Shown piece by piece: positions 8,036-18,100 of a DNA stretch of 64,000 bases. Source of the stretch: Cellvibrio sp. UBA7671 (GTDB taxonomy: Bacteria > Pseudomonadota > Gammaproteobacteria > Pseudomonadales > Cellvibrionaceae); the NCBI GenBank assembly GCA_002483145.1, contig DLHJ01000003.1, positions 62,001-126,000 of the forward strand, in the 5' to 3' direction. The first letter of the stretch is position 1, and each line of letters begins with the position of its first letter. Made by a program: the position numbers and the translations under genes. Under the pieces are notes generated by a model. It saw only the letters and a list, made by a program, of their open reading frames with translations. It was not told where the DNA came from and ran no database searches.

Positions 8036-9872
8036 TTATCAACAACCAGAATCCGCCGTAGCGCACCTGTCTCCAGAGTCCTGGGCACTGGCTAATCGCC
8101 ACCTGGTTTGCAAAGCGCTAAGTGAATTCAGCCACGAGCAAATCTTCACCCCCAAATTGATTGAACGTATGGATGGTGGATGGGCGGTTTATCAAATTCA
8201 AGCAGACGAACCCAATTGCAGTTATTTTTTCAATGCGAAGAAAATGTATCTGCGTCACTGGCGGATAGCGAAAGAATCTATCAAACGAGTGGTCGCCGGC
8301 GAGCCGGTTAATTTGGATGCATTGGTGTTGATTAATGATTTTAAAAAAACGCTGGGGATAGCCGAAGAAAAATTGCCTATTTACCTCGATGAAATCAGCA
8401 GCACCTTATACGGCGCTGCATACAAAATGCGAAATTCCGATATTCCCTGTAGCGAGTTGGTTGATGCGGATTACCAAACATTCGAATCGTCCATGACGGA
8501 AGGACACCCAGGCTTCGTCGCCAATAACGGACGGATAGGGTTTGATGCCTATGATTATCAAGCTTACGCACCGGAAACAGGCAGTGATTTCAATATTATC
8601 TGGCTGGCGGTACACCGGGGCCACGCTGAATTTGCCTGCGTGAAAGAGCTTGAATATTACAGCTTTATCAAGCGCGAAATCGGTGCGGAGCTATTTGATA
8701 AGTACATTAACAAACTTGTCACTATGGGTTTAAACAGCGATGACTATTATTTTATGCCGGCGCATCCCTGGCAGTGGTATACCAAGTTAAGTATTGCGTT
8801 TGCTGCTTATGTGGCAAACAGAAAAATTGTTCCATTGGGAATCAGTACCGATAGTTATGCAGCCCAGCAATCCATCAGAACCTATTTCAATAAATCGAAT
8901 ACTGAAAAGAGTTATGTCAAAACTTCGCTCTCCATTTTAAATATGGGATTTATGCGCGGCCTTTCTCCGTACTACATGAAAGGAACGCCCGCTATTAACA
9001 CGGTTTTGCAGGATATTATTGCTAACGATAAAACCCTGAACCGTCTTGGCTTCTCCATTCTGCGCGAAATCGCATCAATTGGTTTCAGAAATTATTACTA
9101 CGAAACCGCGCTCACCAAAGACAGTCCCTACAAAAAAATGTTTTCCGGGCTCTGGCGTGAGAGCCCCATTCCATTGCTGAAAGACGAGGAGCGGTTGATG
9201 ACCATGACGGCTCTTTTGCACGTGGATTATGACGGTAGGGCGCTGATCGCAGAATTGATAGAGCGTTCTGGTTTATCGCCAGAGGCCTGGTTGACACAAT
9301 ATTTTGATGCTTTCTTACAACCGCTTTTGCATTGTTTTTATGCGCACGATTTAGTGTTTATGCCGCACTGCGAAAATCTGATTGTGGTGCTCGATGGCTA
9401 CACCCCAAAACGGGTGTTTATGAAAGATCTGGCGGAAGAATGTGTCATTTTGAACAAGGATGCCAAAGTTCCTGAAGACGCTGCGCGGATGGTGGTGGAC
9501 GTACCGGAAGATTACAAACTGCTGGGTATTTTTATCGATGTATTCGATGGCGTATTCCGTTTTATGTCACACATTCTGGAAGAAAGCGGAACCATTGAAG
9601 AAGAGCAGTATTGGCGGCTAGTGGCGCGATGCGCACAAACTTATCAGGCGCAGCATCCGGAGTTAACACATAAATTCCAGCGCTATGATTTTTTTGCACC
9701 GACATTTATGCATTCTTGCCTGAACCGTTTGCAGCTTAAAAATAATTTGCAAATGATCAATCTCGCCGACCCTGCTTCCAGCTTGATTATGGCCGAACCA
9801 CTCAGTAATCCGGTTGCGCAATTTGCGGATGAAAAACAAACCGTTTATCGCCAAAAAGAAGCTGCATGCTGA
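8022..9872 (+). CDS. alcC: NRPS-independent siderophore synthetase, IucA/IucC family (AlcC/DesD-like)
   Basis: A 616-residue synthetase of normal family length. It starts with GTG at 8022 (GAGGG about nine bases upstream), inside the end of the acyltransferase gene. Recognisable IucA/IucC stretches include 'EGHPGFVANNGRIGFD' near residues 160-175 (nucleotide-binding region), 'PAHPWQW' near 246-252, and 'HCENLIVVLDG' near 447-457. The family uses ATP to condense a carboxylate with an amine. AlcC/DesD types join and cyclise N-hydroxy-N-succinyl-diamine units into dihydroxamate macrocycles such as putrebactin, bisucaberin or alcaligin. Together with the preceding genes this points to a macrocyclic dihydroxamate. 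The enzyme is cytosolic. Confidence 0.9.
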   Translation: MNQFNYQQPESAVAHLSPESWALANRHLVCKALSEFSHEQIFTPKLIERMDGGWAVYQIQADEPNCSYFFNAKKMYLRHWRIAKESIKRVVAGEPVNLDALVLINDFKKTLGIAEEKLPIYLDEISSTLYGAAYKMRNSDIPCSELVDADYQTFESSMTEGHPGFVANNGRIGFDAYDYQAYAPETGSDFNIIWLAVHRGHAEFACVKELEYYSFIKREIGAELFDKYINKLVTMGLNSDDYYFMPAHPWQWYTKLSIAFAAYVANRKIVPLGISTDSYAAQQSIRTYFNKSNTEKSYVKTSLSILNMGFMRGLSPYYMKGTPAINTVLQDIIANDKTLNRLGFSILREIASIGFRNYYYETALTKDSPYKKMFSGLWRESPIPLLKDEERLMTMTALLHVDYDGRALIAELIERSGLSPEAWLTQYFDAFLQPLLHCFYAHDLVFMPHCENLIVVLDGYTPKRVFMKDLAEECVILNKDAKVPEDAARMVVDVPEDYKLLGIFIDVFDGVFRFMSHILEESGTIEEEQYWRLVARCAQTYQAQHPELTHKFQRYDFFAPTFMHSCLNRLQLKNNLQMINLADPASSLIMAEPLSNPVAQFADEKQTVYRQKEAAC

Positions 9873-10000
9873 GATTTGTGACTTTGCTGTCGCGCACGAA
9901 GGATGAAGCCAATCAACTGATTCCTGAATGCGCGGTAGGTGTCGATACTGAATCATCCGTATGGATTACGCGCTACAGGCCACATTATTTTATTGATTAG
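9866..10000 (+). CDS. Possible 44-residue small ORF between the synthetase and Rieske genes
   Basis: An ATG at 9866 overlaps the stop codon region of the synthetase gene (ATGCTGA) and opens a 44-codon frame that fills most of the 139-base gap before the next gene. The peptide is mixed polar and hydrophobic with no membrane helix or known motif. Tight overlap suggests translational coupling, but there is no independent ribosome site and no family is recognised. It may simply be chance coding in an intergenic gap. Confidence 0.3.
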   Translation: MLRFVTLLSRTKDEANQLIPECAVGVDTESSVWITRYRPHYFID

Positions 10001-10011
10001 AGGGGCAAACA

Positions 10012-11190
10012 ATGGGCAGGTCAATGTACAAGTTGTTGGATAATGTGGATCGATACTCCGCCAGTTACAACGATATATGGCTCGTTCCCGAAGAGCAGTT
10101 GGCGCTGCCCATTGAAGCCTACTGTTCAGAAGAAATATTCCGCCAGGAGCAAGAAAAAATATTTTCCAGCGCATCAATTTATGTAGGGCATGAAGCCATG
10201 GTACCCAACATCGGTGATTGGCATGCCCTGCCGCACGAAGAAAACTCGCGCGTACTTATCAGGAATGAAAATGGGGTCGAACTTATTTCCAATGTTTGCC
10301 GGCACCGGCAGGCCATTATGTTGGGCGGTACACCAGACCCTGACAATATTCGCCGGGGTAAATTGGAATCGACAGGCAACCGTATTTTTTGCCCCATACA
10401 CGCCTGGAGCTACGATCAAACCGGGAAGCTATTAAACGCACCGAAATTCGCAAAACAACCGCCTTGCGCAAATCTGCAACGGTTTCCATTAAGCAATGTG
10501 TCCGGCTTATTGTTCGAGGGGAAACGCAACCCTGCTGCAGATATGGCAACTCTGTTTGCCATGCCGGAATTCGACTTCAGTGATTATGTGTTGGGACATG
10601 TGGAGCCGCATTCGTGCGCCTACAACTGGAAAACGTTTCTTGAAATTTATAACGATGATTATCACATCGCCGCATTTCACCCGGGGCTGAGCCGCTACGT
10701 TAATAGCAAAGGTTTGAAATGGGATTACGGTGACTGGTTTAGCATGCAGCGGATTGGTGTCTCGCCCAACCTGAACCGTGCAGGCACAAAAACCTATGAG
10801 GCCTGGCACACCGACTTACTCTCCTACAATCAGGGATTAACACCTGAGTTTGGCGCGATCTGGGCAACCTATTACCCCACACACATGATTGAAGTTTTCC
10901 CTTACGCACTGGTGTTATCCACGCTCTATCCGAAATCTGTGCACAGCACGTTGAATGTTGTGGAGTTTTATTATCCAGAAAAATTACTGGAACAATATCC
11001 GGACCTCGCTGAATCCCACCGCAAAGCCTACATGGAAACGGCTCTTGAAGACGACGAAATTGCTGAACGTGTCGAAGCCGGACGACGGGCGTTATATCGA
11101 CTCGGCGTGAATGAAGTGGGGCCTTATCAAACTCCCATGGAAGATGGTATTCGCCACTTTCACGGATGGTATAGATCGTTGATGAAATGA
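10012..11190 (+). CDS. alcE: Rieske non-heme iron oxygenase (AlcE-like)
   Basis: A 392-residue oxygenase alpha-subunit-like protein. The Rieske [2Fe-2S] site is C-R-H near residue 92 and C-P-I-H near 129-132, with normal spacing. The mononuclear iron site is seen in 'EIYNDDYHIAAFHPG' near residues 213-227 (D/E-x-H-x4-H pattern). Rieske oxygenases insert oxygen into unactivated C-H bonds. In the Bordetella alcaligin cluster the AlcE protein is of this kind, and alcaligin carries backbone hydroxyls that putrebactin lacks, so hydroxylation of the diamine backbone is the likely job here. No ferredoxin or reductase partner is nearby. The ATG at 10012 has GAGGGG seven bases upstream; another ATG at 10024 is possible. 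A terminator follows. Confidence 0.85.
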   Translation: MGRSMYKLLDNVDRYSASYNDIWLVPEEQLALPIEAYCSEEIFRQEQEKIFSSASIYVGHEAMVPNIGDWHALPHEENSRVLIRNENGVELISNVCRHRQAIMLGGTPDPDNIRRGKLESTGNRIFCPIHAWSYDQTGKLLNAPKFAKQPPCANLQRFPLSNVSGLLFEGKRNPAADMATLFAMPEFDFSDYVLGHVEPHSCAYNWKTFLEIYNDDYHIAAFHPGLSRYVNSKGLKWDYGDWFSMQRIGVSPNLNRAGTKTYEAWHTDLLSYNQGLTPEFGAIWATYYPTHMIEVFPYALVLSTLYPKSVHSTLNVVEFYYPEKLLEQYPDLAESHRKAYMETALEDDEIAERVEAGRRALYRLGVNEVGPYQTPMEDGIRHFHGWYRSLMK

Positions 11191-11209
11191 CATGTGCGAT
11201 GAAAAAGCT

Positions 11210-11251
11210 AGCAGAATGAGCCCAATCGAGATGAGCTCAAACTGCTTTTTT
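11210..11251. terminator. Bidirectional Rho-independent terminator between convergent operons
   Basis: The stem AGCAG-aa-TGAGC pairs with GCTCA-aa-CTGCT, a 10-bp stem with a symmetric AA/AA internal loop. Six T residues follow on the plus strand. On the minus strand a run of five T residues begins three bases after the stem. It separates the siderophore operon from the PepSY gene. Confidence 0.8.
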
Positions 11252-11254
11252 AAT

Positions 11255-12544
11255 TTAAGAACGCTGAACTCCGCCAGGTAATTCAGCAGCTACTTCCTGA
11301 CCAACTTTCCGTGCATTACGCGCTTTGTATCTTTTATGCCAGATAATCACTCCTGTGATACTCAGCATCGCAATAACCAAGCCCATTATTGAAATCAGGA
11401 TGCGCCCGGGCAACCCGAGAATACGACCTGAGTGCAACGGGAATTGAGCTTGTACAAACAGGTCAGCCGCAGTCCCTTTCCAAGGGGTAAAGTCACCGAG
11501 CAGCTCGCCACTTTTTGCATCCAAAAATACGGCTTTATGCCCGACACCACCAGCACCATGCCCCTCTGCTGCAGAAAAAAACTCAATCCGGTATATGCCA
11601 AATTCGCGTGAGTACCAGACACTGTTTACTGGTTGGGACCACCCCTTGTCTGCTCCCGCTTGTTGCCCCAAGGCGATAGCCTGAGTGAAGCCGTAACCCG
11701 GTTCGATAGGGTTGTCGTGATCTGATGGAGTACGTTGATCAAAAGGGGTTGGGGTCACATCGGACACCATCGACATCACCGGGAAAAATACTTCCCGATA
11801 CAGATTCAGGGAGAAACCCGTGAAGGCGATGACAAACAACAGCACCCAGGTCCAGAGGCCGAAAGCGCGATGCAGGTCGAAATTCAATTTGGTTGGGCCG
11901 CCGCTCCAGCGAATCTTCCACGCCGGTTTCCAGCGTTGCCAATAGCTGCCGCTGCTATCGCCAATGACGGGTGATGCCACTTGAGCGCTGCGTTTGCGTC
12001 TGGGTAAAGTCAGGTAAAACCCGATAAAACAATCGATGGTCCAGGTCAGGGCAACCACACCGAGCAACCAAATACCCCAGTGATCAGTGCCCATAAACTC
12101 GGGAATGTGCAAGCTAAAATGCAATTTGTAGAGAAAGGAGACGAAGTTTTCGGTGGTGATCGGCCAAACCGCGCCCCACTCCCTTTTACCCAATATCTCG
12201 CCCGACACCGGATCGACATATACCTGGTTAAAACCTGGCTCATATAGCTCTGCGGTTTCCGGGTTAACCCTGGGTTCCACCCAATAGTAATAGGCGTGCC
12301 CGGGCTCAACCGATAACTCGTAGTAGGTTACCTGTACTTGGGGATATTGCCGCTCCACCTGTTCGGCCAAATCTGTCGCACTCTGCGGGCTGCCAACCGT
12401 GGTGGCATCCAGCAAGTGCGGATTCAGCCAATCATCCAGCTCGTGATCCCAGGAAATAATGGCACCGGTCAACCCGGTAATAACCAGAAATCCGGCAATC
12501 GCGAGCCCGAAATAACGGTGAAGCAAGGTAAAGAAAGTGCGCAT
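11255..12544 (-). CDS. PepSY-associated TM protein, probable ferric-siderophore reductase-type
   Basis: A 429-residue inner-membrane protein of the PepSY_TM family. The start 'FFTLLHRYFGLAIAGFLVITGLTGAIISWDHELDDWLNP' is the standard first helix. Further helices lie near residues 150-175 and 225-250 and at the C-terminal end ('LGLPGRILISIMGLVIAMLSITGVIIW'), and large periplasmic PepSY-type loops lie between. Conserved His residues in the helices suggest heme binding. Family members next to siderophore receptors are thought to reduce ferric siderophore in or at the periplasm. It starts 16 bases after the TonB receptor gene ends and is certainly cotranscribed with it. Confidence 0.83.
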   Translation of the reverse strand: MRTFFTLLHRYFGLAIAGFLVITGLTGAIISWDHELDDWLNPHLLDATTVGSPQSATDLAEQVERQYPQVQVTYYELSVEPGHAYYYWVEPRVNPETAELYEPGFNQVYVDPVSGEILGKREWGAVWPITTENFVSFLYKLHFSLHIPEFMGTDHWGIWLLGVVALTWTIDCFIGFYLTLPRRKRSAQVASPVIGDSSGSYWQRWKPAWKIRWSGGPTKLNFDLHRAFGLWTWVLLFVIAFTGFSLNLYREVFFPVMSMVSDVTPTPFDQRTPSDHDNPIEPGYGFTQAIALGQQAGADKGWSQPVNSVWYSREFGIYRIEFFSAAEGHGAGGVGHKAVFLDAKSGELLGDFTPWKGTAADLFVQAQFPLHSGRILGLPGRILISIMGLVIAMLSITGVIIWHKRYKARNARKVGQEVAAELPGGVQRS

Positions 12545-12560
12545 AGATTTGTCTCTTTAA

Positions 12561-14672
12561 TTAATAGCGCCAGGTAATAGAACCCATTACATTGCGTGGC
12601 GCGCCGTAGTTGGCCTGCCCCCACTGTGGACTCAACAGGTATTTTTCATCGCCCGCGTTATTCACATTCAGCGCTAAAGTCAGGTTTGTTGTGACGGCAT
12701 AGCGGGCAAAAAGATCCACGAGGGCGAGATCGCCCTGCACCTGGGTATCGCCGTAATAGAGCTCATTCTGCCAGTTCACCCCTGCGCCCACACGCAAGCC
12801 TGAAATTGCCGCCACATTGTAAGCCGTCGCCAACTTAAACTGATGAGTCGGAATAAAGCGGCGGGTATCTTTGCCGTTATCGTCCTGGACATTGACGTGG
12901 GTGTAACCAGTGCTGATATTCAAACCAGCTAACACTTCACCGGCCAGCTCCACTTCAAATCCGTCACTGTCAAACCCGACACCGCGATAGATATTTAAAC
13001 CGGATGTGGTATCGCGGGTTACCCATTCGCCAAAGTTTTCCTGTCTGGATTCAAACATTGCCAAAGTGAGGACAGCGTTACCGGCAAAAACTTCTTGCTT
13101 AACACCGATTTCAGAACTCTCTCCGCGCACTGCGCCCAAGAGCGCCAAGTCGGCATCAACCCAAGTCTGGGGATTGAACACTTCGCTGTAGCTGGCGTAA
13201 AGCATAGTGCCCTGAAGAATTTCGTAGGTAATACCGGCATATGGCACAGTCTCGTCGTCGGACGCCGCCTGCGGAGCACCGTAACTAATACCGTCTTGTT
13301 CGATATCCACTGTGCGGGCACCCAACAGAACGGAAAGCGCATCGGTGAGGTTCAGGCGAGTCGATACATAGTAGGAATCTTGCGTCTGATCTATGTAGGT
13401 GGACTGGGATGCAGCATCGTAAACATCAAATTCCGGCAACGCCGTTTTGCCCTCAGCCCAGGCTGCACCCACAGGGTTGTAATTCCATTCATCGGTGTAA
13501 ATGGAGCGCCCGGTCAGGGTGATATCCGCCAGATTAATACCGGCCACCAACTCGTGCTCTTGCCCCAGGAATGAAAAAGACCCGCTGACAAACAGATCGA
13601 CGATTTCTTCTTCGTCTGCGGCCTGATAGAGGCTGGCGTGCGCCAGTAATCCCGCTTCAGTCACAGGATCAGGTGCGCCCGCCAGATAAAGTGATGTCCA
13701 CTCGCTATCCAGATCGTTGCGCGTGAAAACCGCTTTCGCCGTCCAGTTCGCGCCCAAGCCCTGTTCCAGCTCAGCGAAGCTGCGGGTTTGCTCAACATCC
13801 TGATAGGCCCAGTCCGGGGCGGTATTAGTGGATACATCGTAATCGGTCAGGGAGCCATCGCTGTAAAACAGCGGCAAGGCGCCGGATGAATTGCCATCGC
13901 TGTGGCTGTCGTTGATGCTATGGCCCAGGGTGAAACGCGTGCTATCGGTGATTGCGCCACTGACGATGCCATAGAACACAGTCAATTCTTTGCCGTAGCG
14001 ATCCAGATAGGAATCCCCATCTTGCTTGGCCATCACCAATCGCCCATTGAGCTTGTCAGCAATAATCGGCCCAGAGATATCGCCATCCAAGCGATATTGG
14101 TTCCAGCTACCGGCTGAGCCAACCAGCGACGCTTGCGTTTCGACAGTGGGGCGTTTGCGCAAATAGTTAATAGTCGCGGAGGGATTGGCGAGGCCGGTGA
14201 TCAAGCCAGTCGCGCCTTTTACCACTTCAACTTGTTCGTAAATGGCCGTGTCTTCGTGACCCTGTGTCAGGCCGTAAGAGAAGGGAACACCCATGCCATC
14301 GGTTTGAAAGTTAACGATGTCAAAGCCGCGCGCCGTGTAATAAGTGCGACCGGTCTCTACTTGCTCAACGGTGACACCGGGAACATAGGCCAAGAGCGAA
14401 TTCACCTCGCGCAGGGAAAAGTCATCGATCTGGTCGCGGGAAATTACCGACACCACCTGTGGGGTTTCCAGCACAGTCAGGTTCAGTTTGGTTGCGGTTT
14501 TGGTTTTATCGGCCTCGCCGTAAACATAGGTAGTTTCAATCTCGCCTTTGCTGGCGTCGCCGTAAGGCTGGTTAGATGCTCCCGATTGCTGGTTGGTTTG
14601 CGCTATGGCACCAGCTCCCCAAATAACACCCGCAACAGACAACGCTAAAGCGCTGCGAGATAACTTACGCAT
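12561..14672 (-). CDS. TonB-dependent siderophore receptor
   Basis: A 703-residue outer-membrane receptor. The ATG at 14672 is chosen because TTAGGAG sits five bases upstream; a GTG six bases earlier is not needed. A signal peptide ends near AIA|Q. The TonB box is in 'GEIETTYVYGEADKT', followed by the plug domain ('LETPQVVSVISRDQIDDF', 'VEQVEVVKGATGLI') and a 22-strand barrel ending in aromatic Tyr ('NVMGSITWRY'). There is no N-terminal STN signalling domain, so it is of the FhuE/FoxA kind rather than a FecA/FpvA transducer. It presumably imports the ferric form of the siderophore made by the neighbouring operon. Two overlapping Fur boxes lie 88-118 bases upstream. Confidence 0.92.
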   Translation of the reverse strand: MRKLSRSALALSVAGVIWGAGAIAQTNQQSGASNQPYGDASKGEIETTYVYGEADKTKTATKLNLTVLETPQVVSVISRDQIDDFSLREVNSLLAYVPGVTVEQVETGRTYYTARGFDIVNFQTDGMGVPFSYGLTQGHEDTAIYEQVEVVKGATGLITGLANPSATINYLRKRPTVETQASLVGSAGSWNQYRLDGDISGPIIADKLNGRLVMAKQDGDSYLDRYGKELTVFYGIVSGAITDSTRFTLGHSINDSHSDGNSSGALPLFYSDGSLTDYDVSTNTAPDWAYQDVEQTRSFAELEQGLGANWTAKAVFTRNDLDSEWTSLYLAGAPDPVTEAGLLAHASLYQAADEEEIVDLFVSGSFSFLGQEHELVAGINLADITLTGRSIYTDEWNYNPVGAAWAEGKTALPEFDVYDAASQSTYIDQTQDSYYVSTRLNLTDALSVLLGARTVDIEQDGISYGAPQAASDDETVPYAGITYEILQGTMLYASYSEVFNPQTWVDADLALLGAVRGESSEIGVKQEVFAGNAVLTLAMFESRQENFGEWVTRDTTSGLNIYRGVGFDSDGFEVELAGEVLAGLNISTGYTHVNVQDDNGKDTRRFIPTHQFKLATAYNVAAISGLRVGAGVNWQNELYYGDTQVQGDLALVDLFARYAVTTNLTLALNVNNAGDEKYLLSPQWGQANYGAPRNVMGSITWRY

Positions 14673-14759
14673 AACCACTCCTAAATAACGCTTGTTTCAG
14701 GCTGAATCGCCCCGGAAAAACATGTGAAATGTTGATATAAACGCAATACTAAATCATCA

Positions 14760-14790
14760 GCAAATGAGAATCAATATCACAATCATTATC
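14760..14790. promoter_or_regulatory. Two overlapping Fur boxes
   Basis: By manual alignment with the 19-bp Fur consensus, 14760-14778 matches at 15 of 19 positions and 14772-14790 at 14 of 19. The two sites are shifted by 12 bases. They lie upstream of the TonB receptor on the minus strand and could also act on a plus-strand transcript towards 15000. Confidence 0.8.
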
Positions 14791-14994
14791 AACATAATCA
14801 TAAAACATGCTTCCCGTTGTCTGCGCATGGAGTCTTGGGAGAGCCGCGGGGACAAAGAGTCAGTCTTAGGTTCGCCAACACGGATGTCACCCCAGTTCAC
14901 ATTTCTTGAATCGCCCGCCCCTAATAACTAGTCATCTATGCGTTTTTACGCGGATGAGTAGAGTAAATCGCCCTCTTAATTAGTATCTGCAACA

Positions 14995-15028
14995 GGTCAG
15001 CCGCGGTGTTTGCCGCGTTTTTTTGACC
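14995..15028 (+). terminator. Orphan terminator-like hairpin
   Basis: The stem CGCGG/CCGCG (15002-15006 and 15013-15017) is followed by seven T residues, and an outer GGTCA/TGACC pair encloses the whole. No plus-strand gene ends before it; the nearest upstream gene reads leftwards. It therefore ends an unannotated plus-strand transcript from the 14.8-15.0 kb region, acts as an attenuator for the glycosidase gene at 15143, or is accidental. Confidence 0.5.
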
Positions 15029-15039
15029 GCATAAGTAAC

Positions 15040-15073
15040 CGATTACATATAAATCCGATAAATATTGTAATCG
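15040..15073. promoter_or_regulatory. Inverted repeat, possible operator of the glycosidase gene
   Basis: CGATTACA (15040-15047) and TGTAATCG (15066-15073) form perfect 8-base arms separated by 18 A/T-rich bases, 70 bases before the start codon at 15143. The spacing suits a dimeric regulator or looping half-sites. The regulator is unknown. Confidence 0.4.
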
Positions 15074-15142
15074 TATTCAATTGGTGAATAGGCATTTATA
15101 TGCCCTCCGTATCGATCATAAAAATAATCTCTAGAGGTATCT

Positions 15143-18100
15143 ATGCATAAGCAATTTGCAAAGTGGTTTCCCGCTTCTGTGCTTGCGCTGAGTCTCTGCT
15201 CACCGGCGGCTCTGGCAGGGTTTAGTGTGCAAGGCGGTAAATTGGTAGAAGGTAACGGTGTTCCGTTTGTGATGCGCGGGGTTAACCACGCTCACGTTTG
15301 GTACAAAGACACCACGCCCCAGGCGCTGCGCGATATAGCTGCCACTGGCTCCAACACCGTCCGCATCGTATTGGCTAATGGCACTGGTGGATTGGGTGGT
15401 CGAGTGGGCGGCGCGGAAGTCGCGCAGGTCATCCAATGGTGTAAAGACAACAAACTGATCGCGGTGCTGGAGGTGCATGACGCCACCGGTTACGGCGATG
15501 GAGGCAATGCAGAGAACCCGCTCAATACCGTTAATTACTGGTTGAGTTCTGACATCCGCAGTGCACTCAACAATCAGGAAGATTACGTCATCATCAACAT
15601 CGCCAACGAGCCTTTGGGCAATAACCGGGCGGGCGAATGGATCTCATTACAAACTCAATCTATCCAAAGAATGCGTCAGGCGGGCATCAAACACACCATC
15701 ATGGTGGATGCGCCTAACTGGGGGCAGGATTGGTCAAACACCATGCGCAATAATGCAACCACAGTGTTCAATGCCGACAGCGAGCGTAACACCGTGTTTT
15801 CCGTGCATATGTACGAGAGTTACGGCAACTCCTCTGCCGTTCAAAGCTATTTGCAGGATTTTAAAAATAAGAATCTGCCCGTGGTCGTGGGCGAATTTGG
15901 CGCCGACCACAAGGGCGCCAATGTCGACGAAGATGCCATTATGGCGGTCAGCCAACAGCTGGGCTTCGGTTATTTAGGTTGGTCCTGGTCGGGCAACAAC
16001 GCCGAAACCAAATCGCTGGATATCGTCAATAATTTCAACGTGAATAGCCTCAGCTCCTGGGGTAACCGGTTGATCAACGGTACTAACGGCATTAAGCAAA
16101 CCTCCAAATTGGCGACGATTTTCGGCGGCCAATCCAGCTCCAGTAGCGCATCGTCTACGGTTCCAAATATCGCCTTTGGCAAACCGGCCAGCGCTTCTTC
16201 ATTTGAAGGCGCAGGTTATGAGGCAGCAAAAGCCTTTGATAACAATGGCGCGACCCGTTGGGCTTCGGCACTGACAGCGGGAACCGCCAGTTTGTCGGTG
16301 GACTTGGGGGCTTACTACGACATTACCGGCCTGCGCTTGAGCTGGGAGGCGGCCTATGCCAGTGGCTACAACATCCAGATCTCCAGCGACAATGTGAACT
16401 GGACCAACCTGTTCAGCAAAACCAATGGCAGCGGTGGGGTAGAGAACATCAGCATCACCGGCCAAGGTCGCTACCTGCGCATCAATATGACCACCAAGGC
16501 CAATCCGGCTTGGGGCTACTCACTCTGGGATATAGCGATTTTTGGCACAGGGGCGAACGGTTTTAGTTCAAGCGCCCCCTCAAGCATCTCGTCCAGCAAA
16601 TCATCCAGCAGCTCGAGTATCACAAACGCCACGGGCCGTTTGGTAAGCCAGAATGGTCGCTTGCGCACCCTCAACGGCCGGCTGGTAAATGAGCGCGGTC
16701 AGGCATTCCAGTTGCGCGGCATGAGCACCCATGGTTTGCACTGGTATCCCCAGTTCGTGAACTCCAGCAGCTTCAAATGGTTGCGGGATGACTGGAATTC
16801 CAACGTCGTACGCTTGGCGATGTACACCAAAGAAGGCGGCTACCTCGATAATCCCGCCGTACTGGATACACTTTGGAAAGGTATTGATGCCGCCATCGCC
16901 AACGACCTTTATGTGATTGTGGATTGGCATATTTTGAGCGACGGTAACCCGCTGACTCACAAAGAACAGGCCAAAACCTTCTTCCAACGAGTCACCGCCA
17001 AATACGGCAATATCCCCAACATTATTTATGAAATTGCCAACGAACCTAACGGGGTAGATTGGGAATCCTCGATCAAACCCTATGCCAACGAAGTGATTCC
17101 GGTGATTCGCGCCGGTGCTCCCGATGCTTTTGTGATTGTGGGAACCGCCGTGTGGAGCCAGCGCCTGGATCAGGTGGTTGCCAGCCCGCTTACCTTCAAC
17201 AATGTGGCTTACGCCCTGCACTTTTACGCCTGCTCGCCGGAACATCAGGAACCACTGCGCGCCATAGTGCGGGCGGCGGCCGATGCGAAGTTGCCAATCG
17301 TCTCAACCGAATGGGGCAACAGTGAGTACACGGGCAACGGCAGCATCTGCCCGGATCAAACCAATATCTGGCTAAACCTGCTGGATTCCTATGGCATTAG
17401 CTGGGTTAACTGGTCGCTGTCAGACAAGAATGAAACCTCTGCGGCACTCAGGGCTGGCGCTAGTGGAACCGGCGGCTGGAGCAGCGCGCAACTGAGCGAT
17501 TCCGGCAACTTCGTGCGCAACCGTTTGCGCTCTTACGGAGTGAACGTGCCCTCGTCCAGCTCGTCCAGCAGTATCAGTTCTTCGCTTCCACCTTCCAGCT
17601 CCAGCAGCTCGATTATTTCTACCAGCCCGCTCACCTGTGTGGTCACTCAAACTGGCAGTTGGCAAGGCGGTTATCAGTTGGATGTGAAAGTCACCAACAC
17701 CGGCGCTGCGGTGCAAAACTGGACGGTTTACCTGAATTATCCGCAAACCGCTGCGATCACCAACAGTTGGAACGCCACCCTGACCGGCAGCGGAACCAAC
17801 CGGGTTACCGCAACCAATGTGAGCTACAACGGCAACCTGGGTTCAGGTGCATCAACCACCTTTGGTTTGACCGGCAATACCTCCGGCGCGCTGATTCTGC
17901 CAAGCTGTTCCGGCCAGCCGGTGGTGGTGACCTCATCGTCCGGGCCATCCAGCTCGGTTGCACCCAGCTCGCGCTCGTCGGTTGTACCCAGCAGTTCAGG
18001 TGTGACAACGACCTCCAGCTCAATTCCTTCCACTAGCTCTTCAATTGCACCCAGCTCTCGCTCAAGTTCATCAGTATCGAGTGTTGCACCGGGTGTACGT

